Below, piece after piece: positions 16,969 through 27,686 of a stretch of 64,000 nucleotides of DNA. The position numbers and the translations under genes were made by a program. The notes beneath the pieces are model-generated. The model was not told the DNA's origin, made no database searches, and was given only the letters and a program-made list of their open reading frames with translations. The stretch is from Euryhalocaulis caribicus. GTDB lineage: Bacteria > Pseudomonadota > Alphaproteobacteria > Caulobacterales > Maricaulaceae. Each line of letters opens with the position of its first letter. Within the stretch, counting starts at the first letter, position 1. Location of the stretch: NCBI RefSeq assembly GCF_000412185.1, contig NZ_ASJA01000004.1:62001-126000 (forward strand), in the 5' to 3' direction.

Positions 16969-17856
16969 ATGCTCGGCGCGCCGCCGCGCAAGAAAGCCCG
17001 CCCGATGACAGCCAGCAAAACCGAAGCCGAAAAAGCCGCCCCGCCGGGCGAACGTCCCGAGCAGATCGAGGCGGACGAGCGCGAAACGGTGGAGGAGCTG
17101 GCGCGGCTGCGCGCCCCGGTCATCTATCGCATCATTTCCGACGAAGGCAGGCAGGAGCTGGCCCGGCCGGCCGCTTCGATCTGGTGGTCGGGTCTGGCCG
17201 CGGGCATGGCGCTGGGCCTGTCTGTCGTTATGAAGGGGCTGCTGCATCACTATCTCCCCGATACGCCCTGGAAACCGGTTCTGGAGAGCTTCGGTTATCC
17301 GGTCGGTTTCCTGATCGTAGTTCTGGGGCGGCTGCAGCTGTTCACGGAGAACACGCTGACCGCCATACTGCCGATCCTGACTCAGCCCAGCCGCAAGCGT
17401 TTCATGCAATTGACCAAGCTCTGGGGACTGGTCTTCGTCGCCAATGTTACCGGCGCGCTGATCGCCGCCGCCTTTTCGACGATCCCCGGCATGGCGGGCG
17501 CGGAGCAACTTTCCGCCATGCTGGAAATTTCGGCGGAGTCGCTGGACCGCAGCATGCTGGAGCTGTTCCTGAAAGGCGTTCCGGCCGGTTTCCTGATCGC
17601 CGCCATGGTCTGGATGATGCCCAGCTCGAAAGGGTTCGAGTTCTGGGTCGTGCTGCTGATGACCTATCTGATCGCGCTGGGCGGCTTCACCCATGTCATC
17701 GCGGGAACCACAGAGGTCGGGCTGCTGATCCTGAACGGTCAGGGCGGGCTGGCCCTGCTGCCCGGCTTCCTGCTGCCCTCCGCGCTGGGCAATCTGGTCG
17801 GCGGCACGGGCCTGTTCGCCGTGCTGGCCTATGCGCAGGTGAAGGAAGAAGTCTGA
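16969..17856 (+). CDS. Formate/nitrite transporter family channel (YfdC-like)
   Basis: 295 residues; ATG 17005 would give 283. A charged cytoplasmic N-terminus (about 60 residues) precedes six transmembrane helices. The pattern 'SIWWSGLAAGMALGLSVVMKGLL', 'LGRLQLFTENTLTAILP' and 'HVIAGTTEVGLLI' fits the FNT superfamily and especially YfdC-like members with long N-terminal extensions. FNT proteins are pentameric channels for small monovalent anions. The gene follows the nitrilase-like gene by 4 bases. Substrate cannot be told from sequence. Confidence 0.88.
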   Translation: MLGAPPRKKARPMTASKTEAEKAAPPGERPEQIEADERETVEELARLRAPVIYRIISDEGRQELARPAASIWWSGLAAGMALGLSVVMKGLLHHYLPDTPWKPVLESFGYPVGFLIVVLGRLQLFTENTLTAILPILTQPSRKRFMQLTKLWGLVFVANVTGALIAAAFSTIPGMAGAEQLSAMLEISAESLDRSMLELFLKGVPAGFLIAAMVWMMPSSKGFEFWVVLLMTYLIALGGFTHVIAGTTEVGLLILNGQGGLALLPGFLLPSALGNLVGGTGLFAVLAYAQVKEEV

Positions 17857-17905
17857 CGCCCGCCGCGCGCTCGACACCGCTTCCGGCGATCATTATCAAA
17901 ACCCC

Positions 17906-19108
17906 ATGCAAAGTTTTGACGATCTGATCGCGCCGATGAGCGCGGCGGAGTTTTTCTCCGCCCATCACGACCGCAAACCGGTCCACATCCCCTGCCCCGA
18001 GGGCAGGCGGAAGGCGATGCTGGACTGGGCCGGGCTGAACCGGATCCTCGATCTGCACACTTACTGGATCGAACCGCACATGAAGCTGGTCATGGGCAAC
18101 CGCGCGGCCCTGACCGAGCATTATTGCGACGAGGTCGAGACGCTGGACGGCAACAAGACCCTGCGCGCCAATCCGGCCAAGGTGAAGGCGTTTCTCGGTA
18201 TGGGCGCCAGCATGGTCGCCAACCGGGTGCATGACGTCTCCCCGCCCGTGCGGGATGTCGCAGCGATCCTGGAGGAGACGTTCGGCGCCGGCGTGGGCGC
18301 GAACATCTATTGCTCCTTCAAGGGCGTGCAGGCCTTCCAGAGCCATTACGACCTGCATGACGTCTTCGCCATCCATACCGAGGGCGAGAAGACGTGGACG
18401 GTGTATGAGAACCGCGCCGACACCCCGGTGAACCCGCTGCCGCCCGGCGATGCGACCAGCCAGTATCTCAACGCCTCCAAGGGCAATGTCCTGTTCGAAG
18501 CTCACATGAAGCCGGGCGACCTGCTCTATCTGCCGCGCGGCTGGTATCACGACGCGCTGGCCAGCTCCGACGCCTCCATGCACGTCACCTTTTCGGTCTC
18601 GCCCAACACGGGGCTGAGCCTGTTCAAGCTGCTGGAGCGCGAAGCCAAACGCGACAGCGCTTTCCGCGCCTTCCTGCCGCACGCCCTCGATGACGAGGAA
18701 GCGTTGCAGCAACGGCTCGGCGAACTCGGCGACCGTCTCAAAGCGCTGGTCACCTCCCCGGCCTTTGCGACGGAAGTGAAAATCGCTCAGCGCAAGCTGA
18801 AGAACGATCCCACGCGCTTCGACCTGCCCCATGTCGCGAAGCCGCAATTCTACGCCGTCAATCGCGGCGCGGGCCGCGTGACCAAGACCGACCAGGGCGC
18901 GATGCTGGAGACCCAGTCCGGCCAGACCCCGCTCGGCATCAGCTATGAGGCCGTGGACCACCTCCTCAAACAGCAATTCTTCACCGTTGAAGACATGCTG
19001 GCCCGCTTCCCCTATCTGGAGCGGGACGAGTTCGAGGCGACGCTCGCCAGGCTGGAACAGGCCAACCTCATCGCCAGGACACAGGCGGAAGGCATGGGCG
19101 GGGGATAG
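17906..19108 (+). CDS. JmjC/cupin-4 2-oxoglutarate oxygenase (ribosomal oxygenase-like)
   Basis: 400 residues. The JmjC core shows the iron facial triad His147-x-Asp149 ('QSHYDLHDVF') and His215 ('LPRGWYHDAL'), with the YLPRGW signature of the YcfD/RoxA (MINA53/NO66) group. These Fe(II)/2OG enzymes hydroxylate ribosomal proteins such as uL16. A C-terminal winged-helix-like region (about 335-395, 'FTVEDMLARFPYLERDEFEATLARLEQANLI') also fits. It starts 49 bases after the FNT gene and is followed after 2 bases by an unrelated orphan. The target is unknown. Confidence 0.87.
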   Translation: MQSFDDLIAPMSAAEFFSAHHDRKPVHIPCPEGRRKAMLDWAGLNRILDLHTYWIEPHMKLVMGNRAALTEHYCDEVETLDGNKTLRANPAKVKAFLGMGASMVANRVHDVSPPVRDVAAILEETFGAGVGANIYCSFKGVQAFQSHYDLHDVFAIHTEGEKTWTVYENRADTPVNPLPPGDATSQYLNASKGNVLFEAHMKPGDLLYLPRGWYHDALASSDASMHVTFSVSPNTGLSLFKLLEREAKRDSAFRAFLPHALDDEEALQQRLGELGDRLKALVTSPAFATEVKIAQRKLKNDPTRFDLPHVAKPQFYAVNRGAGRVTKTDQGAMLETQSGQTPLGISYEAVDHLLKQQFFTVEDMLARFPYLERDEFEATLARLEQANLIARTQAEGMGGG

Positions 19109-19110
19109 AA

Positions 19111-19637
19111 ATGATTTGGACGGATATTGTTATTCCGCTCCTCGCCGCCTTCGGCGGTATCGTTCTAGGCGGCATAATTACTCACCGCTCGCAAATCGCA
19201 CTTCAGGAAAAACTTTTAGAGCGCAAGGGTCGCGCGTTTGCGTATGGTTTCGCTGCAGAGCTCGAGGCTTATCTCAAGATCCTCGAAGTCCGCAAAGCTA
19301 TAGATTCTTACGAAGCTATAGCTCAACGATTAGAGGCCGGTCAGGACCAACCGCTTCACCTTTTCGTAGACGACCCTACAGAAAGCCCGTTAGCGATGTT
19401 GCCTTTCGCCGATAAGAATTTCGGCGATATTGCTTTTCTTCCAGCGGGACCTCGAGAAGACTGCGTCAACTGGCTCACCCTATATCGAGGTGTAAGGGCA
19501 AGCGTGATTGGAGCCGCTCAAGGGAAATTTTCGCACCTACCCGTCATAGAGAAGGCCAAGCTCGTTCGAGGGGAACTCGATCTCTTCAAGGACCTCCTCG
19601 ACCAAGCTGGCCACCTCATTTCGCGATTGCGCGCCGT

Positions 19638-19641
<4 letters not shown>
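19111..19641 (+). CDS. Orphan membrane-anchored protein, A+T-richer
   Basis: 176 residues with one N-terminal transmembrane helix ('[20 protein letters not shown]') then a mainly helical cytoplasmic domain ('[34 protein letters not shown]', '[23 protein letters not shown]'). I recognise no family. Codon use differs from neighbours: TTA, CTA and ATA codons appear, and the gene is visibly richer in A+T, suggesting recent acquisition. It starts two bases after the oxygenase stop, and its TAG shares CTAG with the clpB stop. It resembles, in layout only, small anchored proteins of accessory regions. Confidence 0.75.
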
Positions 19642-22268
<2,627 letters not shown>

Positions 22269-22359
22269 ATTGTTTCAATCCCCTGATACAGGCAGATGAA
22301 CCACGCCGGACGCGCCCGTTATGGCGCACGCACGGCGTGAACAAGCAAGTTACAGTCCG

Positions 22360-22387
22360 ATATGGTGTTGCGCTTATGTCACGCAAG
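22360..22387 (-). promoter_or_regulatory. RpoH (heat-shock) type promoter of clpB
   Basis: Read on the minus strand, CTTGCG (complement of 22382-22387) and CCATAT (complement of 22360-22365) are separated by 16 bases. Alphaproteobacterial RpoH promoters have CTTG near -35 and CCATAT-like -10 elements with 16-17 spacing. It faces clpB, a standard heat-shock gene, about 90 bases away. Confidence 0.65.
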
Positions 22388-22512
22388 AGAGGCGCTGAAA
22401 CATGCTCTGGCGGGCGCTGCTATTTCCCTTGCCGTGAAAAAGAATCCGCTGGTCTGAAAAAGCACTCCTGTAGGATAATGCGTTGCTGAAATACCGGACT
22501 GGCGGCGACTGA

Positions 22513-24282
22513 ATGGAAAATTTGCACGCATGGATCTCGCTGGGGATGCTGGCCGTGATGTTCGTGGCCTTCACGCTGGAGCGCGTTCCCCCCGCCGTCG
22601 TCGCGGTGGCCGGCGGCGCGGCGTTTCTGGTGCTGGGCTATATCAGCACGGACGACGCGATGGGCGTGTTTTCCTCCAGCGCGCCAATCACCATCGCGGC
22701 CATGTTCATCCTGTCCGGCGCGCTGGTGCGCACCGGCACGCTGGAGGCGGTGGCGAACTTTATCGCCCGCCAGGCGGCGGGGCGGCCCGTTTCCGCTATC
22801 GGAACCATGTTCTCCGGCACGGTCGCGGCGTCGGCCTTCATGAACAACACGCCGGTTGTTCTGGTCCTTATTCCTATCGTGAAAAAGCTTGGCCGGGCGC
22901 TGGACATTCCGGCCTCGAAACTGCTGATCCCGCTCTCCTACGCCGCCATCTTCGGCGGCACCTGCACGCTGATCGGCACATCCACCAATCTTCTGGTCGA
23001 CGGCGTGGCGCGGGATCAGGGTCTCAGCCCGTTCGGCATTTTCGAGATCACGCCCATCGGCCTTGCCGCCGCGGCGGCGGGCGCCGTCACCCTGCTCTTG
23101 CTGGCCCGGTTCATCCCCACCCGTGACGCCATAGGCATGCAGGCGGAGGAAAAGGAAGCGACCGTCTTCCTGAGCGATGCGCGGGTCAATGAGGAGAGCG
23201 CCTGGATCGGCCAGCCCTATGGCAAGATTTCGGAGCTCAACAAGCCGGGGATCCGCCTGATCTCCATCCGGCGGGGCAGCGAAACCATCCGGACCGATTT
23301 AGCCGACCAGACCGCCGAAGCGTTCGACCGCCTGGTGTTCCGGGCGCCGGTCTCCGAAATCCTGACCCTGCGCGAAGGGTCGGCGGCGCGCATCGGCATC
23401 CGGCCGGACATGGACATCGGCGCTGGCGCGGTGGTGTTCGAATCCGTGGCCGCCCCGAACCGCCGCGGCGTGTTCGAGACGCTGGCCGACCTCGACCTTC
23501 TCAACCGTTTCGGCCTGCGCCCGCTGGCCGTGTCGCGGCATCTCAGCTCCGAAGGGCCGGAACTGGCCGAAGTGCGGCTGCGCCCGGCCGACACGCTGCT
23601 GGTCGAAGGCTCGCCCGAAGGCTTTGCCGCCATGATGCGCGAGGGCGCCTTCATCAGCCTTGAGACCCCGCGCTCCCGCCCCTTCAAGCGCCGGCGCGCG
23701 CCGATCGCCATCGGCGCGCTGGCCGCGGTCGTGCTGCTGGCGGCGTTCAATGTCATGCCGATTGGCGGGCTGGCGATCATTGCAGTCGCCCTGATCCTGC
23801 TGACCCGCTGTATCGATCTGGAAGAGGCGCTGGCCTCTCTGGAAGGCGGAGTCCTGCTGCTCATCTTCGGAATGCTGGCCGTGGGCAAGGGGCTGGAGAA
23901 CACCGGGGCGGTGGAGCTGATCGTGAACGCGCTGGCGCCGTTCATGACGCAGGCCAGCCCCTTTGTCGTGCTGCTGAGCCTTTATTTGCTGACATCCATT
24001 CTGACAGAGATCGTCACCAATAACGCCGTGGCGGTGATCCTGACGCCCATCGCCATTGCCATCGGGGCGGAGCTGGGCGTCGATCCGCGGCCGCTGGTCG
24101 TGGCGGTTATGTTCGCGGCCAGCGCCAGCTTCGCCACGCCCATCGGCTACCAGACCAACACGCTGGTCTATGCCGCCGGAAACTACAAATTCAGCGACTT
24201 CCTGCGTGTGGGCGTGGTCATGAACATCACGGTCGGCATCGCCAGCTGCCTCGCCATCCTGGCCTTCATGCCGTTCGGCTGA
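22513..24282 (+). CDS. SLC13-family (DASS) permease with TrkA-C domains
   Basis: 589 residues. Two transmembrane bundles (about 1-205 and 395-589) flank a cytoplasmic insert with two TrkA-C/RCK_C-like modules (about 210-380, 'GRPLAV'-type strands such as 'LNKPGIRLISIRRGSETIRTD'). Each bundle holds an Asn-containing signature: 'SAFMNNTPVVLVLIP' and 'TEIVTNNAVAVILTPIA', the SNT/NNTPV-like sites of DASS sodium-coupled carboxylate or sulfate transporters. Members with TrkA-C inserts are often linked to sulfate or other anions. The gene stands alone, diverging from clpB, and ends at a terminator. Confidence 0.9.
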   Translation: MENLHAWISLGMLAVMFVAFTLERVPPAVVAVAGGAAFLVLGYISTDDAMGVFSSSAPITIAAMFILSGALVRTGTLEAVANFIARQAAGRPVSAIGTMFSGTVAASAFMNNTPVVLVLIPIVKKLGRALDIPASKLLIPLSYAAIFGGTCTLIGTSTNLLVDGVARDQGLSPFGIFEITPIGLAAAAAGAVTLLLLARFIPTRDAIGMQAEEKEATVFLSDARVNEESAWIGQPYGKISELNKPGIRLISIRRGSETIRTDLADQTAEAFDRLVFRAPVSEILTLREGSAARIGIRPDMDIGAGAVVFESVAAPNRRGVFETLADLDLLNRFGLRPLAVSRHLSSEGPELAEVRLRPADTLLVEGSPEGFAAMMREGAFISLETPRSRPFKRRRAPIAIGALAAVVLLAAFNVMPIGGLAIIAVALILLTRCIDLEEALASLEGGVLLLIFGMLAVGKGLENTGAVELIVNALAPFMTQASPFVVLLSLYLLTSILTEIVTNNAVAVILTPIAIAIGAELGVDPRPLVVAVMFAASASFATPIGYQTNTLVYAAGNYKFSDFLRVGVVMNITVGIASCLAILAFMPFG

Positions 24283-24292
24283 CCCGGCAAAG

Positions 24293-24323
24293 AAAACGCC
24301 CCGGCAAGGCTGCCGGGGCGTTT
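24293..24323. terminator. Intrinsic terminator between SLC13 and DUF4167 genes
   Basis: AACGCCCCGGCA pairs perfectly with TGCCGGGGCGTT across a short loop. The T-tract is better on the minus strand (GTTTTCTTT after the stem), so it mainly ends the DUF4167 transcript but can also end the permease mRNA. Confidence 0.75.
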
Positions 24324-24355
24324 CAAGCGATGCTTTTGAAGCGAGCCGCGGAACG

Positions 24356-25027
24356 TCAGGCGTTCGCCGCTTCCTTCTTGGACTTGTCATCCGAAGCGGC
24401 ATCCGACTTGCGCGGACGGCCGCGGCGCTTGGGCGCCTCGTCCTTCGAGGCCGCGCCCAGCTCGCCGCTTTCCTCGGGCGTCACGACTTCCAGCGGATTG
24501 CTGTTTTCGGAGTCAGACTTTTTCGCCCGTGAACGCCGCGGCTTGGCGTCCTTGCCGTTATCGGCGCTGTTCTGGCCCTGATCGCCGCCGCCGCGGTTCT
24601 GGTTCTGCGCCTTGGGCTGGTCGTCCTGCCGGTTGTTGTTCGCATTGGCCTGCGCGTCGTCATTCCTCGACTCGCCGCGCTGGTCGTTATTGTGGCTGTT
24701 GCCGCTATTATTGCCGCCGGACGCGCGCTGCTGGTCCCGCTGGTCGTTATTGTTGTTATTGCGGTTGTTGTTTTCCTGCTGCCGCTGCTGCTTCTGCTCT
24801 TCCTGAGCGCGCATGATGCGGAAATAGTGCTCGGCGTGCTGCAGATAGTTCTCTGCCTTCACGCGGTCGTCAGAAGACGAAGCGTCACGCGCCAGCTGGA
24901 TGTATTTTTCATAGACGGTGCTGGGCGCGCCCCGGACCTTCACGTCAGGCCCGTTGCTCTCCATGGAGCGATTGCCCCCGCCGCCACTATTGCCGCCCTT
25001 ACGGCTGCGTCCGCGCTGACGTTTCAT
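24356..25027 (-). CDS. DUF4167 protein with N/Q-rich low-complexity region
   Basis: 223 residues. A basic N-terminus (MKRQRGRSRKGG...) and the DUF4167 core (about 30-75, 'KVRGAPSTVYEKYIQLARDASSSDDRVKAENYLQHAEHYFRIM') precede an Asn/Gln/Asp-rich disordered stretch (about 78-165) and an AT-hook-like 'KRRGRPRKSD' near residue 205. DUF4167 occurs almost only in alphaproteobacteria, usually right after prmC, as here; its function is not established, but the basic ends suggest nucleic-acid binding. The low-complexity centre could promote condensate formation (inference). Confidence 0.9.
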   Translation of the reverse strand: MKRQRGRSRKGGNSGGGGNRSMESNGPDVKVRGAPSTVYEKYIQLARDASSSDDRVKAENYLQHAEHYFRIMRAQEEQKQQRQQENNNRNNNNNDQRDQQRASGGNNSGNSHNNDQRGESRNDDAQANANNNRQDDQPKAQNQNRGGGDQGQNSADNGKDAKPRRSRAKKSDSENSNPLEVVTPEESGELGAASKDEAPKRRGRPRKSDAASDDKSKKEAANA

Positions 25028-25166
25028 TGCGTCTCCTTGTTATCGGTTCGCCTCAAGCCGCGCGCGCGCAGGTTCGCGCAACGCAGTCCCTCATCAAAGG
25101 CGATTGAGAGTTCCAATATTTAGCGTCTTGGTCGCTTGATCCGTTTCCGGATCGCTTAAACGCAGC

Positions 25167-25240
25167 GCGGCAAAAACCGCCCTCATCAACCGATCCGGCG
25201 ATGGCTGCGTACAATCGGACCCTAGCGGCAAAAACCGCCC
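25167..25240. repeat. 16-bp direct repeat upstream of the DUF4167 gene
   Basis: GCGGCAAAAACCGCCC is present at 25167-25182 and again, identical, at 25225-25240, 58 bases apart, in the 247-base gap between prmC and the DUF4167 gene. Each copy is itself nearly palindromic (GCGG...CCGC around AAAAA), so it could form a small hairpin or bind a dimeric protein. Nothing else recognisable lies in this gap. Confidence 0.7.
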
Positions 25241-25274
25241 GTTCCAAGCCCTTTTCACCGCGCCCCGCTTTCCC

Positions 25275-26141
25275 TTAGCAGACAAGGGAAATCAGCAAGG
25301 CGCGGCCGTGTCCGGCAAGGTCCGCGCGGCATTCGTCCACAGCCAGTTTCCCGGCTGATTCCATCAGGGCGGAGACCGCCTCCGCCTGCCCCGCGCCCAG
25401 TTCCAGCACCGCCGAGCCGCCCGGCGCCAGCAAGGACGGCAGGCACGCCGCCAGCGCGCGATAGGCCGTCAGCCCGTCCGCGCCGCCATCCAGCGCCGCG
25501 CGGGGGTCGCGCTGCACTTCCGGGGCCAGGGCGGCCAGGTCCGCCGTCGGAATATAGGGCGGGTTGGACGCAACCAGGTCGAAGCGCGCATCAATCGCCG
25601 CCGCCCAGTCCCCCTGCATCAGCGCCACGCGGTCCGCCAGTCCCAGCTGGGCCGCATTCTCCCGCGTCAGGGCCAGCGCCCCGGCGGACCGGTCCGCGCC
25701 GACGCCAAACGCTTCCGGCCGTTCCGTCAGCAACGCCAGCAGAATGGCGCCGGACCCCACGCCCAGATCCAGTATGCGCGACGGCCGCCCGGCAGGCAGG
25801 CGCTCCAGCGCCGCCTCCACGATAATTTCGGTGTCCGGTCGCGGCGTCAGCGCCCGCGCATCGGAGCGCAACTCGAAGCTCCAGAACGGCTTGCTGCCCG
25901 TCAGGTGCGCCACCGGCTCCCCCGCCAGCCGCCGCGCCGCCAGCGTTTCCAGCGCCGCCGCCTGCGCGCCCGTCATCTCGGCTTCAGGCGCGGCCGCCAG
26001 CCACTCCCGGCTCAGCCCGGTGACGTGCTGGATCAACAGGCGGGCGTCCAGATCGGGCGTCTCGTTTCCCGCCGCGGCCAGGCGCGAGGCCAGCGAACGC
26101 CGCAACGCCCCGACGCGGTTCTGTCTATTTGCTGTTTTCAT
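25275..26141 (-). CDS. prmC: Release-factor glutamine methyltransferase PrmC
   Basis: 288 residues. A helical N-terminal domain (1-85) binds the release factor; the SAM domain shows 'RILDLGVGSGAILLAL' (122-136) and the catalytic NPPY at 193-196 ('ASNPPYIPT'). PrmC methylates the Gln of the GGQ motif of RF1 and RF2. prfA lies 1.5 kb upstream on the same strand; the genes are normally adjacent, but here a methyltransferase gene in the other orientation separates them. Confidence 0.95.
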   Translation of the reverse strand: MKTANRQNRVGALRRSLASRLAAAGNETPDLDARLLIQHVTGLSREWLAAAPEAEMTGAQAAALETLAARRLAGEPVAHLTGSKPFWSFELRSDARALTPRPDTEIIVEAALERLPAGRPSRILDLGVGSGAILLALLTERPEAFGVGADRSAGALALTRENAAQLGLADRVALMQGDWAAAIDARFDLVASNPPYIPTADLAALAPEVQRDPRAALDGGADGLTAYRALAACLPSLLAPGGSAVLELGAGQAEAVSALMESAGKLAVDECRADLAGHGRALLISLVC

Positions 26142-26200
26142 GCCGCCACCGGGGGGTTAATCGTCCAGTCCCTTTCTGACGCGAACAGGCACGCTTGAAC

Positions 26201-27686
26201 ATGAGTCACGGCACCCTTCTGCACCATGTTCGGATGGAAGACGACAATGTCGTATCCGGCGTCGTGATCGACGCCTCGGCGCCGCTGAAACCGCTTCGCA
26301 TCAAGATAAGCGTGGACGAAAAGATCGTCGGAATCGTTCTGGCGGGCGATCTGGTGAACAGGCGCACCTTGCCGGGACTGTTTCCGGACCGCGACCTGTC
26401 ATTCATGGACGCTGTGAAACAACAGGAAACGCCATCCGGGTTCAGCTTCCGCATCCCCGAGTTTTTCCGGGCCGGCATTGATCACCGCATTCAGGCGGCG
26501 GCGATGACCGAGGATGGAGAGACGCCGATTTTCCGGCAATCGGCGCAATTGACGGAGACCAGCTTCGCGGACGCCCGGCGCTTCTTCGCGGAATACAGCT
26601 ACATCAATTTCGAGACCATCACCCATGTCCGGGACGATGTAGTCGCCTTTACCGGCTGGTATTCATTGCCCGAGGGCCGGGAAGATGACCTGGCGGTGAC
26701 GGTGAATGGACAGCCAGCGTTCAAGTGCGTCTGCGAAAGACTGTCAGAACCGGCCGACCCGCTTCACTTTGCCTTCGACCGCGCCCGCCCGTCCTGGCGA
26801 TTCCAGGGCGAAGCCGATCTGGCCGCCGTGCCCTCCGACCCGCGCGGCTTCCTGTTTTCCGCACAAAGACCGGACGGCGCCTCCGCCGGTTTCCTTCACG
26901 GGATGAATTATTTCCTGCCGGCATACTGGAAAGAGTGTTTGCGTGATTGGCCCGCGCCGCCTTTCGGCAATGTGGAGCGCACCAATCCGCATTTCACAGA
27001 GCGCAAAGGCGCGGACGGACAGGACCTGCTGCGCGCCGGTCACTTTTTCTCCGGTTATTCCAGCCTCTGGCATATCGACCACGCGGCGCGCGCCCATGCC
27101 GGCAAATCGCTGACCGATTGTGAAAAAAATCCTCGACTGGGGCTGCGGCGCCGGGCGTCTGACCCAGCACCTTCCCCGGATGCTGCAGGCGGAAATTCAC
27201 GGCGTGGATATCGATGCGGAGAACATCGCCTGGGCCGCTGCGAACATACCGGACGTCCAGTTCGCCCCGATCGGCCTGGACCCGCCTTTGCCCTTCCCGG
27301 ACGCCAGCTTCGACGCGGTGATCGGCCTGTCCGTCTACACGCATCTGTCCGAAGAAGACCAGTTCCGCTGGCTGGCCGAACACCGCCGCATCCTGAAGCC
27401 CGGCGGCCTGTTGCTTGTCACAGTGGCCGCCGAATCCGCGCTCAAACGCGCGCGCCTGCCAAAGATGATCCGCTATGCGCGGGAAATGCGCCGCCACGGC
27501 ATCTCGGACAGCGACATCCCGCCGCTGTTTGCCGGCATGCTGGGAAACCGGGCCGACTATTACCGCAACACGCGCCATGCCACCGGCTACGTCCTTGCCC
27601 GCTGGCAGTATTACTTTGACATCAAGGGTATCGAGCCGAGCGGCAGCCAGGCGCAGCAGGACATCGTGGTCGGCGTCCGCCGCTAG
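26201..27686 (+). pseudogene. SAM-methyltransferase gene with a +1 frameshift in an A7 tract
   Basis: From ATG 26201 (TTG 26195 is the alternative) a protein of about 300 residues with beta-rich segments ('VVIDASAPLKPLRIKISVDEKIVGIVLAG', 'VAFTGWYSLPEGREDDLAVTVNGQ') runs to 27122. The frame then leaves the coding pattern and becomes Arg/Pro-rich until 27619. A class I methyltransferase begins in the next frame at the same point. Reading the A7 at 27123-27129 as A6 joins them smoothly: '...[18 protein letters not shown]'. So this was one gene of about 494 residues; it is broken, slippage-expressed, or a sequencing error. The N-terminal domain is unfamiliar; such domains often accompany glycan-modifying enzymes. 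Confidence 0.7.
27120..27686 (+). CDS. Class I SAM-dependent methyltransferase domain (3' frame)
   Basis: 188 residues if read from GTG 27120. Motif I '[15 protein letters not shown]', motif II '[13 protein letters not shown]' and the post-motif '[43 protein letters not shown]' define a methyltransferase-11/25 type fold with SAM-binding residues intact. No ribosome site precedes the GTG, so independent translation is doubtful; it is best seen as the C-terminal half of the gene starting at 26201. The end shares CTAG with the prfA stop. The substrate is unknown. Confidence 0.75.
   Translation: MKKILDWGCGAGRLTQHLPRMLQAEIHGVDIDAENIAWAAANIPDVQFAPIGLDPPLPFPDASFDAVIGLSVYTHLSEEDQFRWLAEHRRILKPGGLLLVTVAAESALKRARLPKMIRYAREMRRHGISDSDIPPLFAGMLGNRADYYRNTRHATGYVLARWQYYFDIKGIEPSGSQAQQDIVVGVRR

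Noticed and set aside
24692-25123. Leu/Val-rich membrane-like frame opposite the DUF4167 gene
   Set aside because: It is the complement of Asn/Gln codon runs (GTT, CTG) and starts within the low-complexity region.
27131-27619. Continuation of the upstream frame past the A7 tract
   Set aside because: The product turns into Arg/Pro-rich sequence with no domain while the correct methyltransferase is in the next frame.
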